Shown here in pieces: positions 1 through 8,428 of a stretch of DNA of 64,000 bases (position 1 is its first letter; every line of letters starts with the position of its first letter). Source of the DNA: Streptomyces sp. NBC_01314 (lineage in GTDB: Bacteria; Actinomycetota; Actinomycetes; Streptomycetales; Streptomycetaceae); the NCBI RefSeq assembly GCF_041435215.1, contig NZ_CP108394.1, forward strand, positions 6,448,001-6,512,000, read 5' to 3'. The position numbers were made by a program, and so were the translations under genes. The notes below the pieces were generated by a model that saw only the letters and a program-made list of their open reading frames with translations, made no database searches and was not told the origin of the DNA.

Positions 1-2
1 GC

Positions 3-1265
3 TGCCGGTCGATCATCAGCGCGGATGCCGCCGACTCGACGAACACCTCGGGCGTGGTCACTAACGCCAGCCAGGTGATGGAGAACCTGACGATCGACCG
101 GAACGTCATCGTGGACTGCAGCGGTTTCGACGACCCGATCCTCCTGTTCGGCGAGACGACCGGCCGGATCACCGGGGTCACGATCACCGGCAACGTGGTC
201 GACGGCGCCGACGACGGCGAGAACGGCATCCGCCTCTACTACACGTCCGACTACACCGTGACCGGGAACACCGTCCGCAACACCGGCGGCACCGCCATCA
301 GCCAGGAACAGGTCATCGGCGGCGTGGTCGGCCCCAACCGGGTCTACGCCCCGGCAGGTTCGGGCATCTCGTGCGACACCGGCACGGGCATCAACATCAC
401 CGCCAACCAGGTGCGCGATGCCGGTGTGAACGGGGTCCACGTCATCGGCGGCTCCGACATCCAGGTGCAGACCAACTACATCAAGGGCGCCTCCCGGGCG
501 GCCGCCGGGTCGTGGGGCATCCGCTGCTCGACCTCCGCCGACGGTCTGCTCATCACCGGCAACAAGGTGCGGAAATACGGCAGCGGCAACGAGGTCGCGG
601 CCGGGATCGGCATCACCAGCACGTGCACGAACGTCAAGAGGCACGGCAACGACCTGCTCGACACCGGGCTGGACGACCAGTCCACCGGCAACGAGCCGTC
701 GCCGTTCGACGCGGCCGGCGCCCTCGAGCTGCTCGTACGCCCGTCCGGCCGGTACGAGACGACCAGCCGCCTGCGGTCCGGGACGACGTCGACCCCGACC
801 TCCCAGACCCTGTACCTGGTGCCGATCTGGCTGCCGCAGGGCCTGGTCGTCTCCAACATCAGCTTCGTGTCCGGGGGCACCGCGATGGTGACGCCGACGA
901 ACTGGTGGTTCACCCTGCACAACCGGTCGAGGGTCGCGCTCGCCCGCACCGCGGACCAGCTGACCGCCGCCTGGGCGGCCAACACGGTCAAAACGCTCGC
1001 GATCGCGCAGGCCACGGCGGGCGCCGCCTCCTCGTACACGACGACGTACGGCGGGCTGCACTACCTCGGCGTCATGATCAAGGCCACGACCGTGCCGAGC
1101 TTGGTCAGCGAGGGGTCGGTTGCCGACGTCCTCGCGTCCGTCAGCCCCGGGTTCGGCGGCACCGACACCGGCCAGACCACCCCGCCGACGGTCACGGCCG
1201 GCGCCTTCACGGCCGGCGCTTTCGGCGCCGGATCCGGGATCTTGTTGCACGGCTACACCAGCTGA
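3..1265 (+). CDS. Phage tail/appendage protein with right-handed beta-helix repeats (5' end outside window)
   Basis: The reading frame is open from the window edge, so the N-terminus is missing; a GTG at 54 is only an internal codon. The first ~220 residues consist of short repeats of the type ITGNxV and VTGNTVRN, typical of right-handed parallel beta-helix (pectate-lyase-like) repeats. The C-terminal ~180 residues are a separate domain rich in Ser, Thr, Gly and Ala, as in phage tail fibres or spikes. The amidase and small membrane proteins that follow place it at the end of a phage tail operon, where host-binding appendages usually sit. The family assignment is from repeat pattern only; it could be a secreted beta-helix enzyme, but no catalytic residues were identified. 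Confidence 0.7.
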   Translation, partial: CRSIISADAADSTNTSGVVTNASQVMENLTIDRNVIVDCSGFDDPILLFGETTGRITGVTITGNVVDGADDGENGIRLYYTSDYTVTGNTVRNTGGTAISQEQVIGGVVGPNRVYAPAGSGISCDTGTGINITANQVRDAGVNGVHVIGGSDIQVQTNYIKGASRAAAGSWGIRCSTSADGLLITGNKVRKYGSGNEVAAGIGITSTCTNVKRHGNDLLDTGLDDQSTGNEPSPFDAAGALELLVRPSGRYETTSRLRSGTTSTPTSQTLYLVPIWLPQGLVVSNISFVSGGTAMVTPTNWWFTLHNRSRVALARTADQLTAAWAANTVKTLAIAQATAGAASSYTTTYGGLHYLGVMIKATTVPSLVSEGSVADVLASVSPGFGGTDTGQTTPPTVTAGAFTAGAFGAGSGILLHGYTS

Positions 1266-1330
1266 CCCACCCCCCACTCCCCGCAGCCCCGCGCCCACGG
1301 CCGGGGCCTTCGTCATGTCAGGAGTCCTGC

Positions 1331-1852
1331 ATGTCCCATCCATCGACCATGGAGCTCGCCCAGTACGCGTACGCCGCGTACGGCGCGTCCACCAACAACC
1401 GCACCCACGACGACCGGCCGATGCCCGACTGGGACGACCTCGGCGACCAGGTCCAGCAGGCGTGGATCGCGGCGGCCGCCGCCGTCGCCCAGGCCGTCAT
1501 CGAGCAGCCCGCGGAGAAGGCGGTGCGGAGCGAGCAGCCGGCGCCGCAGCGGCCGAGTATCGGGCGCATCGTCCACTACAGGCTGAGCGAGCACAACGCC
1601 GAGCAGATCAACCAAGGTCGCAAGGACTTCCACGAGAACGGCCGCGCGCAGGCGGGGTCCGGGTTCGTGGGGCACGTCGGGAACTGGGCGGCTGAGGGCG
1701 ATGTGTTCCCGGCGGTCGTGGTCCAGGTCTTCGACGAGGCCACTGTGACCGCCAACCTGCAGGTGCTGCTGGACGGCAACGACACCTACTGGGCCACCTC
1801 GGCGGCCGAGGGTGACCGGCCCGGTGCCTGGGCCTGGCCGGGGCGTGTGTGA
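1331..1852 (+). CDS. Hypothetical prophage protein, 173 aa
   Basis: The ATG at 1331 follows a CAGGAG ribosome-binding site. The stop codon overlaps the ATG of the amidase gene (TGATG), so the two are translationally coupled. The N-terminal half (roughly residues 5-60) contains the segment MPDWDDLGDQVQQAWIAAA, which resembles the short helical module seen in many actinobacterial phage proteins of unknown function. The C-terminal half is a compact beta-rich segment beginning IGRIVHYRLSEHNAEQIN and ending in a Trp-rich tail. Many Streptomyces phage and plasmid proteins share this segment, but its role is not known to me. No membrane segment or signal peptide is visible. Confidence 0.7.
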   Translation: MSHPSTMELAQYAYAAYGASTNNRTHDDRPMPDWDDLGDQVQQAWIAAAAAVAQAVIEQPAEKAVRSEQPAPQRPSIGRIVHYRLSEHNAEQINQGRKDFHENGRAQAGSGFVGHVGNWAAEGDVFPAVVVQVFDEATVTANLQVLLDGNDTYWATSAAEGDRPGAWAWPGRV

Positions 1853-2625
1853 TGGCGCCGCCGCTGTCCGCCGCCAAGTTCCTGGCCGCGCTGAAGAACG
1901 AGGGTGTGACCGTCGTCGAGGTCGGCGACTGGCGCGACCACAACCGCAACCACGTCGGCCCGTGGGGTCCCGTCAACGGTGTGATGATCCACCACACCGT
2001 GACTTCCGGCAGCGCCCTGACGGTGCGGATCTGCCGCGACGGCTACGCGGGTCTGCCCGGGCCGTTGTGCCACGGCGTCATCACCAAGGACGGCCAGGTT
2101 CACCTCGTCGGCTACGGCCGCGCCAACCACGCCGGCTCCGGTGACGACGACGTCCTCAAGGCGGTCGTCGCGGAGAAGGCGCTGCCTGCGGCGAACGAGA
2201 ACAACACCGACGGCAACCGGCACTTCTACGGCTTCGAGTGCGAGAACCTCGGCGACGGCCGGGACCCGTGGCCGGACGAGCAGGTCGAAGCGATCGTCCG
2301 CACCGGGGCGGCGCTGTGCCGGGCGCACGGCTGGACCGTGCGCAGCGTGATCCGGCATCTGGCGTGGCAGGTCGGGAAGGTCGACCCGCGTGGCCTGGGC
2401 TGGGCGGACGTCGAGGCGCGGATCTCGGAGCGGTTGAAGCACAAGCCGTCCTGGTCGCCGGGGGCTACCCGTGTGTATCGGGTGGTGGCGGGCGACACGC
2501 TGTGGGGGATCGCGGCGCACGAGCTGGGCAAGGGCGGGCGGTGGCAGGAGATCGCCGACCTCAACCCGGACGTCGACCCGAACGAGCTGTCGGTGGGCCA
2601 GGAGCTGAAGCTCCCCGCGAAGTGA
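1852..2625 (+). CDS. Endolysin: N-acetylmuramoyl-L-alanine amidase (PGRP/Amidase_2) with C-terminal LysM
   Basis: The enzyme should cut the amide bond between N-acetylmuramic acid and L-alanine in peptidoglycan to release phage progeny. Residues about 25-190 form an Amidase_2/PGRP domain. Zinc ligands appear as the first His pair (MIHHTVTSG) and a later His (VIRHLAW), with GRANHAG and NRHFYGFECEN as conserved strand motifs. A LysM wall-binding module (YRVVAGDTLWGIA to LSVGQELKLP) fills residues about 208-256. There is no signal peptide, so export would depend on a holin. The start is ATG 1852 in a TGATG overlap; a GTG three bases upstream is also possible. Confidence 0.92.
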   Translation: MAPPLSAAKFLAALKNEGVTVVEVGDWRDHNRNHVGPWGPVNGVMIHHTVTSGSALTVRICRDGYAGLPGPLCHGVITKDGQVHLVGYGRANHAGSGDDDVLKAVVAEKALPAANENNTDGNRHFYGFECENLGDGRDPWPDEQVEAIVRTGAALCRAHGWTVRSVIRHLAWQVGKVDPRGLGWADVEARISERLKHKPSWSPGATRVYRVVAGDTLWGIAAHELGKGGRWQEIADLNPDVDPNELSVGQELKLPAK

Positions 2626-2748
2626 GGCGGCTGTTCGAGCGGCTGGTGTGTCCGGGCTGCTGCTGCCTGCGGGTAGGGCCCGGGCACCTGCTCCGGGTCC
2701 TGCTCGGCATCTGCCGCCTGTAGGACGCCTCCAGACCCTTAACTTTCC

Positions 2749-2767
2749 GCGCGATTTTATTACGCGC
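2749..2767. other. Short GC-armed hairpin with A/T loop
   Basis: GCGCG, nine A/T bases, then CGCGC lie in the 199-base gap between the endolysin and the next small membrane gene. This is the only A/T-rich patch nearby. It may be a weak terminator for the endolysin message or part of a late promoter; the sequence does not decide which. Confidence 0.3.
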
Positions 2768-2824
2768 TCTATGACACCCCAGGTCAGAGACGGTCTCCGG
2801 CCTGCCCCCTCGAAGGGAACTGCC

Positions 2825-3139
2825 ATGCCTGCTCTGTTCATCTCGGTCATGAGAACGGCCGTCCCGCTCGTGGCCGGCTGGCTCATCAGCCTCGCCGTGT
2901 GGGCCGGTGTCGAGGTCGACTCCCAGGCGGTGGCTGGTGCGGTCACCCTCGCGCTGGCGCTCGCCTACTACGCCCTGTTCCGTCTCCTCGAGCTGGCCGG
3001 CACCAAAGCCCGCGGCACCGTCCTGCAGAAGCTGGCGGGGTTCCTCCTCGGCTGGGCGCGGCCGCCGGCGTATCCGACGGAGTCGGCGCTGCCGCCGGTC
3101 AGCCCCCGCTCCTACGGCGGGGCCTACGGCGGCGAGTGA
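2825..3139 (+). CDS. Small membrane protein, holin-like candidate, 104 aa
   Basis: The ATG at 2825 follows a GAAGGGAA ribosome-binding site. Residues 8-28 and 34-52 form two hydrophobic stretches (VPLVAGWLISLAVWAGV and AGAVTLALALAYYALFRLL), followed by a basic, proline-rich cytoplasmic-type tail. Small proteins with two membrane spans directly after an endolysin are the usual place for a holin. Very similar two-span proteins occur in Streptomyces prophages without proven function. Holin is therefore a positional inference. Confidence 0.65.
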   Translation: MPALFISVMRTAVPLVAGWLISLAVWAGVEVDSQAVAGAVTLALALAYYALFRLLELAGTKARGTVLQKLAGFLLGWARPPAYPTESALPPVSPRSYGGAYGGE

Positions 3140-3192
3140 CACCGCTGGCCGCCTCGGCGGCTGGCTGCACGACTGATCACCAGGAGGAGCGC

Positions 3193-3483
3193 GTGGACGC
3201 TGCCACTATCGGAGCGATGATCGCGCTCGTCGGTGTCCTGTCCGGGTCGGTGGTCGCCTACCTGGGCAAGCGCGGAGAGAACGCGAACGTGCGCATGGTC
3301 GCCGAGATGGACCAGGTCCAGGAGGAGCGCGACAACATGCGCGGACAGCGTGATGCCCTGCAGACGCAGATCGGTCAGAAGGACACCCGGATCGAGGAAC
3401 TGCTCGTGCAGCGGCTCGAGGACCGGGAGACGATCGCCCGCCTCCGTATCACCATCGTTGAGTCGGGAGGCGACCCGTCGTGA
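3193..3483 (+). CDS. Single-span coiled-coil membrane protein, 96 aa
   Basis: The GTG at 3193 has a strong AGGAGG site a few bases upstream. Residues 3-22 are hydrophobic ([22 protein letters not shown]), giving one membrane anchor. Residues about 30-90 form a long heptad-like coiled coil ([19 protein letters not shown] and onward). The layout resembles an i-spanin or a small phage scaffold that spans membrane and periplasm. The stop codon overlaps the GTG of the following collagen-like gene (GTGA), so the pair is co-translated. Function is unknown; membership of the lysis cassette is inferred from position. Confidence 0.7.
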   Translation: MDAATIGAMIALVGVLSGSVVAYLGKRGENANVRMVAEMDQVQEERDNMRGQRDALQTQIGQKDTRIEELLVQRLEDRETIARLRITIVESGGDPS

Positions 3484-4172
3484 CCCGTGCAGAGCTGGCC
3501 CTCGCAGGGCGGTGGCGGTGGATCGCAGTGTTCTGCTGGCTGGTCGCACTGACCGGGGCATGCGTTGCTGGTTGGTCCGTTTTCAGCGGGCTGGCGGGCG
3601 AGGCCGACCGGCGCGGTGAGGCCGTCAGTACCCTCGCCTCCGATGTGCGTGTGCTGCGTGAACAGGTCAAGGCCGCAGGCGAGGTGCCTGCGGCACCCGA
3701 TCCGAGCCAAGCCGTCGAGGATCTCGATGACCGGGCTCGGGTCCCGGTACCCATCCCCGGCCCTGCTGGGCCAGCCGGTGAACCAGGCGAGACCGGGAAG
3801 CCCGGGTCTCCGGGGGCGTCCGGATCCCCGGGGCGCAACGGCAGCGATGGCCAGGACGGAACGGACGGGGAGGCTGGCGCGCCGGGTGAGGCGGGCGCGG
3901 AGGGTCCGGCCGGCCCTGCGGGTCCGCCTGGTCCTCAGGGCGAGCCCGGCCCGGCCGGACCGGCGGGCGAGCAGGGTGAACAGGGTGAACGAGGGCCTGC
4001 TGGCGAGCCGGGCCAGGACGGGCAGACCTGCCCGGACGGCTACGAGCTGCAGGCGCCATCGTGGGATCCAGAGGCTCTGGTGTGCCGTCGTACAACCGCT
4101 CCACCCGAAGACGAAGACGATTCGGCCAGCCCGCTCTCGGCGGCCCTCGAGCCCCGACGACGATTCGCGTGA
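3480..4172 (+). CDS. Membrane-anchored collagen-like protein, 230 aa
   Basis: The GTG start overlaps the previous stop. Residues about 12-35 ([22 protein letters not shown]) are a membrane segment, followed by a short coiled-coil neck. From about residue 94 to 184 the chain is an almost unbroken Gly-X-Y collagen triple-helix repeat rich in Pro, Glu and Asp. A C-terminal module of about 45 residues contains two cysteines (TCPDGYELQ and ALVCRR). Collagen-like repeats are known in phage fibres and bacterial surface proteins. Its place after the lysis genes suggests a trimeric surface or lysis-related stalk; the exact role is unknown. The repeat DNA is low-complexity and prone to length change. 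Confidence 0.8.
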   Translation: MTRAELALAGRWRWIAVFCWLVALTGACVAGWSVFSGLAGEADRRGEAVSTLASDVRVLREQVKAAGEVPAAPDPSQAVEDLDDRARVPVPIPGPAGPAGEPGETGKPGSPGASGSPGRNGSDGQDGTDGEAGAPGEAGAEGPAGPAGPPGPQGEPGPAGPAGEQGEQGERGPAGEPGQDGQTCPDGYELQAPSWDPEALVCRRTTAPPEDEDDSASPLSAALEPRRRFA

Positions 4173-4183
4173 ACGACCAGTGG

Positions 4184-4211
4184 CCCCGCTCTCCCTAACG
4201 GGAGGGCGGGG
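4184..4211 (+). terminator. Hairpin terminator after the phage lysis genes
   Basis: CCCCGCTCTCCC pairs with GGGAGGGCGGGG across a four-base loop, twelve bases after the collagen-like gene. There is no U-tract, as is usual in Streptomyces. Confidence 0.7.
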
Positions 4212-4367
4212 TCGACCGTGTTTGTAGGAAGGTTTACCTGAACTGGCCGGGCGTCATCTTGCAGCCCGCTAGCAGCGCTGTACGCTGCCAGTACAACGGA
4301 CAAAAACCAGGCCATGTTAGGAGCACACCTGATGTGAACTGGGCTTTTGTGGGCGCCGGAGGGGTCA

Positions 4368-5537
4368 ATGGGACGGACATACAGAGGCACGCATCCATGG
4401 ATCACGTTTCAGCTCGACCTGAACGACCTGGACCACGTCAGCTGGATGCTGCTGGGCGAGGCCATCTCTAAGTGCGAGCACATCTCAGGCGTGCCGCTGC
4501 AGCCGGCCGTGGCCCGCAAGCTGAACCTCGTGTACCTGACGAAAGGCGTACACGCGACCACGCAGATCGAGGGCAACACCCTGTCCGAGGAGGAGGTCCA
4601 CAAGCGAATCGAGCATGAGCTGGTGCTGCCTCCTTCTCAGCAGTACCTGGGGCAGGAGGTCGACAACATCGTCGAGGGCTACAACCTCATCATCAAGGAC
4701 GTCGTCGAGGGGCGGCCGCTCGCGCTGACGCCTGAGCGCATCAAACAGTTCAACGCGATCGTCCTGAAAGACCTGCCTCCTGAGGAGGGCGTTGTCCCGG
4801 GCGAAGTGCGCACGGACAGTGTCCTCGTGGGGTCCATCTACCGTGGCGCACCATGGGACGAGTGTGACGACCTGCTGGATCAGCTGTGTGGGTGGCTGAA
4901 CGGCCTGTCCGAGATCGAGGATCCTCTGCGTAGGCCGGTCGCGCTGATCTCGGCGATCCTGGCTCATCTCTACCTGGCCTGGATCCACCCCTTCGGTAAT
5001 GGCAATGGGCGGACGGCGCGGCTCATGGAGTTCCAGCTGCTGTTGGCGGCAGGGGCACCGACTGTGGCCGCGCACGTGCTGTCCGACCACTACAACCGCA
5101 CGCGGACCGAGTACTACCGGCAGCTGGCGATGACGAGCCGCAAGCCGTACGACATCACTGGCTTCATCCGGTATGGCCTGCAGGGCTTCGTTGACGGCCT
5201 GCGTGAGCAGATCGAGGCCATCCGGGGGCAGCAGATGATGGTCACCTGGCAGAACTTCGTGCACGCAGAGTTCGATGGGTCCGAGACGCCGGCGTGCATG
5301 CGCCAGCGCCGCCTGGTCCTGGACCTGCCATGGGGCGTCATGACGCCAACCGCCGAGATCCCGGAGCTCACCCCGCGTCTGGCACGCGACTACGCAGGCA
5401 AGGGGTCACGCACGGTGCCCCGAGATGTCAACGCGCTGGCGAACCGCAGGTTGGTCACCAAGAGCAGGAACGGCAGGGCGGTCATGCCCTACACCGACCA
5501 GCTCCGGGCCTTCCTGCCGATGCGCGTAGACGACTGA
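4368..5537 (+). CDS. Fic-family protein with inhibitory motif, 389 aa
   Basis: Fic proteins normally transfer AMP or another nucleotide moiety to a target protein hydroxyl. The motif is HPFGNGNGRTAR at residues about 207-218 (DNA 4986-5021). The usual acidic Asp/Glu after the Phe is replaced here by Asn, so metal binding and activity may be altered. An inhibitory-helix motif, T-x-x-x-E-G (TTQIEGN, residues about 64-70), lies N-terminal, as in class II self-inhibited Fic proteins. The C-terminal ~90 residues, with an LVTKSRNGRAV segment, look like a winged helix. The chosen ATG has GGAGGGG upstream; a GTG at 4347 would add seven residues. It stands alone between two strong terminators. It could be a phage-encoded effector or defence factor. 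Confidence 0.88.
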   Translation: MGRTYRGTHPWITFQLDLNDLDHVSWMLLGEAISKCEHISGVPLQPAVARKLNLVYLTKGVHATTQIEGNTLSEEEVHKRIEHELVLPPSQQYLGQEVDNIVEGYNLIIKDVVEGRPLALTPERIKQFNAIVLKDLPPEEGVVPGEVRTDSVLVGSIYRGAPWDECDDLLDQLCGWLNGLSEIEDPLRRPVALISAILAHLYLAWIHPFGNGNGRTARLMEFQLLLAAGAPTVAAHVLSDHYNRTRTEYYRQLAMTSRKPYDITGFIRYGLQGFVDGLREQIEAIRGQQMMVTWQNFVHAEFDGSETPACMRQRRLVLDLPWGVMTPTAEIPELTPRLARDYAGKGSRTVPRDVNALANRRLVTKSRNGRAVMPYTDQLRAFLPMRVDD

Positions 5538-5548
5538 CTGTACGCCCG

Positions 5549-5581
5549 CGGCCCTCGCTCTCCTTCGGGAGGCGAGGGCCG
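5549..5581 (+). terminator. Strong terminator after the Fic gene
   Basis: CGGCCCTCGC pairs with GCGAGGGCCG around a CTCC-TTCG-GGAG tip, giving a stem of about 14 pairs only twelve bases after the Fic stop codon. A TTTCGT stretch follows. Confidence 0.85.
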
Positions 5582-5644
5582 TTTCGTCATGTCCGGGGAC
5601 AGCGTTGTGGTTTGTGATCGTGTGGCTGATCCGAGGAGACGCTG

Positions 5645-5812
5645 ATGTCGTACCGCCCGTATCCGAACGTCGACCGCGCGCTGAAGCAGATCTACCGACG
5701 CTACGAGGACGATGCGGAGCTGCTGGAACGTGCGCGTCAGGCTTTCCAGGCCGGGGAACGTGAGTACGTCCTGTCGACGCGGCGCCCTGGGGCGGTCAGT
5801 GGGCCTTCGTGA
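5645..5812 (+). CDS. Small hypothetical protein, 55 aa
   Basis: The ATG at 5645 follows GAGGAGAC and codes for a 55-residue protein starting MSYRPYPNVDRALKQIYRR. It is charged and helical, rich in Arg and Glu, with no cysteine or membrane segment. Codon third positions are G/C as expected for a real gene. Similar short charged proteins are common next to Streptomyces prophages. Function unknown. Confidence 0.6.
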   Translation: MSYRPYPNVDRALKQIYRRYEDDAELLERARQAFQAGEREYVLSTRRPGAVSGPS

Positions 5813-5838
5813 TCCGAGGCGCCTTTTCCTGTCGTGGG

Positions 5839-6042
5839 TCAGGCTGCTTGTGCGGTATGCCGGACCATCTTCTTGAGTCCCATCTCGACTGTGTACCGGT
5901 CGAGACCGGCCTCTGTGGCGAACGTGGTGATGGCGCTTTGGACTGCGTCTGCGGTGGCGATGGTGAGTCGCCCAGCCTGGATCTCCTGCCAGGCCGTCGT
6001 CTCCAGGTTGATCAGATCGCTCGGGTATTCGAAGTCGCTCAC
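5839..6042 (-). CDS. Small hypothetical protein, 67 aa
   Basis: The reading frame runs from a GTG at 6042 to a stop at 5839 and begins VSDFEYPSDLINLETTAW. It is predicted to be mostly helical, with a central ITTFATEAGLDRYTVE segment that could be a small DNA- or protein-binding helix bundle. It converges with the 55-residue gene, leaving only 26 bases between stops. Frame quality is good, but the start is uncertain because no clear ribosome-binding site is visible. Function unknown. Confidence 0.55.
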   Translation of the reverse strand: MSDFEYPSDLINLETTAWQEIQAGRLTIATADAVQSAITTFATEAGLDRYTVEMGLKKMVRHTAQAA

Positions 6043-6103
6043 GTGACGGGATCCTAAGTGGCAGCGTTGGATCGGCTGCCGGGGGCTGGCCGACGGCTGG
6101 GGG

Positions 6104-6301
6104 TCAGGCCGCTTCGGCGTACGTGGGGTGGGTGCGTCGTTCGGCTGCGTCGGCGATGGCCCAGGCGGTGACGAGCTGCTCGTACTCGTCGCGTTCGTGG
6201 GGTCGGAGGTATCCGCCGGCGCCGAGCATGAGGGTGCGGATCCGCTCGTTGAGGTCGGCCGCAGACCGCACGGAACCACGGTACGAGAGGTCGGTGGGCA
6301 T
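6104..6301 (-). CDS. Small hypothetical protein, 65 aa
   Basis: ATG at 6301, encoding MPTDLSYRGSVRSAADLNERI and ending in THPTYAEAA. The central block LRPHERDEYEQLVTAWAIADAAE is amphipathic helix. Proteins of this size and pattern are frequent in Streptomyces accessory DNA. It is divergent from the HAD hydrolase gene, so the 73 bases between them must hold both promoters. Function unknown. Confidence 0.6.
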   Translation of the reverse strand: MPTDLSYRGSVRSAADLNERIRTLMLGAGGYLRPHERDEYEQLVTAWAIADAAERRTHPTYAEAA

Positions 6302-6374
6302 ACGAGAAGCGTACGGCGAAGGGCCGACAAGGCCGTGGGAATTGGCCAGTGAGGGCCCTGGGTACGCTGCCCGC

Positions 6375-7037
6375 ATGATTCGTGCAGTGGTTTTTGATGT
6401 TGGTGAATGCCTCGTCGACGAGACGCGGGAGTACGGCACCTGGGCCGACTGGCTCGGCGTACCCAGGCACACCTTCGCGTCCATGTTCGGCGCGGTCATC
6501 GCCCAAGGCCGCGACTACCGCGAGACGTTCCAGGAGTTCCGGCCCGGCTTCGACCTGTACGAAGAGCGGGAGAAGCGCGCGGACGCGGGGCAGCCGGAGT
6601 ACTTCGGTGAGGAGGACCTGTACACCGACGTCCGCCCGGCGTTCGCCCAGCTGCGCGCGGACGGCCTGTGGCTGGGTATCGCGGGCAACCAGACCGTGCG
6701 TGCCGGCGGTCTGCTGCGCGGGCTGTTCACGGACGACGTGGACCTGATCGGGACCTCGGACGACTGGGGTGCGAGCAAGCCGGACCTGGCGTTCTTCGTC
6801 CGCGTCGGCGAGGTCGTCCCCTTCGCGCCGGACGAGATCCTCTACGTCGGTGACCGCGTCGACAACGACTTGCGCCCGGGCGCCCAGGCCGGGATGCGCA
6901 CGGCGCTCGTACGCCGGGGCCCGTGGGCGACGATCCAGTGGAACGCCGAGGAGGCCAAGGCTCTCCCCACGTTCCGGGTGGAGAGCCTCCTCGAGCTGCC
7001 TGGCCTGATCAAGGACTTCAACGAGCGAGGGCACTGA
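6375..7037 (+). CDS. HAD-superfamily hydrolase, 220 aa
   Basis: Motif I is FDVGECLVDE (residues 7-16): the nucleophile Asp8 is present, and the usual second Asp is Gly, as in the FDxGxT group of HAD proteins. Motif II is GIAGNQT, motif III has the lysine in GASKPD, and motif IV is YVGDRVDND. A helical cap of about 70 residues sits between motifs I and II. These features suggest a phosphatase or phosphoglycolate/pyrimidine-phosphatase-type enzyme acting on a small soluble phosphate. The ATG at 6375 was chosen over earlier starts because motif I lies six residues in. Its 3' end overlaps the convergent XRE gene by 20 bases. Confidence 0.85.
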   Translation: MIRAVVFDVGECLVDETREYGTWADWLGVPRHTFASMFGAVIAQGRDYRETFQEFRPGFDLYEEREKRADAGQPEYFGEEDLYTDVRPAFAQLRADGLWLGIAGNQTVRAGGLLRGLFTDDVDLIGTSDDWGASKPDLAFFVRVGEVVPFAPDEILYVGDRVDNDLRPGAQAGMRTALVRRGPWATIQWNAEEAKALPTFRVESLLELPGLIKDFNERGH

Positions 7038-8241
7038 CGGTCGTTGCCCAGCCGTACAGCCGGTCGTCGAGGTCCCGTACGCACGCCTCGTGCTGGTGCG
7101 GGGTGAGTGAGCGGCGTACGTCGCGGACGCGGTCCATGCCCATCGCGTACCAGGTGCGCTCGAGCTGATCGAGCGCACGGCGCGCGTACCTGCAGGCGGC
7201 CTCGGGGTCGGCGGCCGCGGCCTCGACGGCGGCCAGGTCGCCGAGGACGACGGTGGTCTGCTTCTCTTCGGTCTTCTCCAGCTCATCCAGTACGCCGAGC
7301 AGGGTGGCGCGGGCCTGAGGCAGATGGCCGGCCAAGAGCTGGGTGTTGCCCTTGAAGGCGGCCAGGCGTACGGGGCTGAACCAGTCCAGCCACTCCGGCG
7401 AGGAGTACTCGCTGCCTGCCTCGAGCACGTTCTCCGCGTGGCCGATCAGGTGCAGCGCCGTGCGGGTGTGGCCGCATCGCGTTTCGCACTCGGCCTCTAC
7501 CGCGTCCAGCCACGCGAGCAGCTGGGCGGACGCCGGCCCCCGGCGGGCGTAGGTGCGGGCCGCGACCATCCGTTCCACGGCCGCGTCACGCTCGCCTGCC
7601 CAGGCCGGGATGAACGCGGTGTGGGCGAGGATCGCGGCGCCGATCAGCGGGTCGTCTGCCTCTCCTGCGGCCTGCAGCGCGCGGAGCAGGGTCTGCTGGG
7701 CGCGGTCGGCGTTGCGGAGGTCGAAGAACTCGATGCGTCCGGCGAGGAGCCAGGTCTCGGCGAGGGCGGTCGCGACGGCTCGGCGGGTCTGGCCGGCGGT
7801 TTCGGGGAGGAGGGCGCAGCCGAGGGTGGCGTGGGCGATGGCGGCGGGGTGCAGGGTGGCGGGTGCGACGGACCAGTACAGGCGCCGGTGCGCGCGGGTG
7901 ACCGCGGCGAAGTCGGCGGCGACCGAGGCGGGTTGGATGATGACGGCCTGGGTCGGAACGGCAGCGAGGCCCACGGCTGCTGCTGGGGCGAGTCCCGGGC
8001 GTCGGCCGTTGTCTGCTTGCGCGCCTGGGGGCGGGGTGAATCCGAGCGATTGCAGGTCCTGGCCGAGGAGGCGTGTGAGATTCTGTGCCATCTCTCCCTG
8101 GGGCCAGGGCGGGGCGCTGGACTCCCATCGGCGGACTTGCCGTACGCCGACGCTGAGTGCGTCGGCGAGGGCCTGCTGGGAGTTGTAGCCGGCGGCGATC
8201 CGCGCGGACTTGAGTCGGGTGTTGCTTGGGGCCTGGGCCAC
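7018..8241 (-). CDS. XRE-family regulator with C-terminal TPR-like sensor, 407 aa
   Basis: Residues 7-60 form a helix-turn-helix of the XRE type (LKSARIAAGYNSQQALADALSV and RQVRRWESS). A variable linker follows. From about residue 115 to the end there are helical, Ala/Leu-rich repeats resembling tetratricopeptide units (for example ADRAQQTLLRALQAAGEADD). This layout matches the large Streptomyces XRE-TPR regulators that often respond to peptides or protein partners. The GTG start at 8241 has GGAGG eight bases upstream. It faces, and is divergent from, the 127-residue gene at 8429. Confidence 0.8.
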   Translation of the reverse strand: MAQAPSNTRLKSARIAAGYNSQQALADALSVGVRQVRRWESSAPPWPQGEMAQNLTRLLGQDLQSLGFTPPPGAQADNGRRPGLAPAAAVGLAAVPTQAVIIQPASVAADFAAVTRAHRRLYWSVAPATLHPAAIAHATLGCALLPETAGQTRRAVATALAETWLLAGRIEFFDLRNADRAQQTLLRALQAAGEADDPLIGAAILAHTAFIPAWAGERDAAVERMVAARTYARRGPASAQLLAWLDAVEAECETRCGHTRTALHLIGHAENVLEAGSEYSSPEWLDWFSPVRLAAFKGNTQLLAGHLPQARATLLGVLDELEKTEEKQTTVVLGDLAAVEAAAADPEAACRYARRALDQLERTWYAMGMDRVRDVRRSLTPHQHEACVRDLDDRLYGWATTVSALAR

Positions 8242-8428
8242 CGTCCACCTCCGTATCGGACACGGGGTCAGTGTCGCTACAGGTCCTCAGTCTGGCTACT
8301 CGTCACCCGGTAGGCCTAGAGAAAGTCCGCTTCTCGGCCGCGAAGAGTCCCCTCAAAGTCCTCGGAAAGCGCCGTCAGTCGCGACAGCCTGTACGCACGC
8401 CTTCCCCCTTGGTGACGAGGAGCCCCCA

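Noticed and set aside
3750..4020. Possible CRISPR-like or tandem repeat array
   Set aside because: The periodicity is the codon pattern of Gly-X-Y collagen repeats, not spacer-repeat units. No CRISPR array was seen anywhere.
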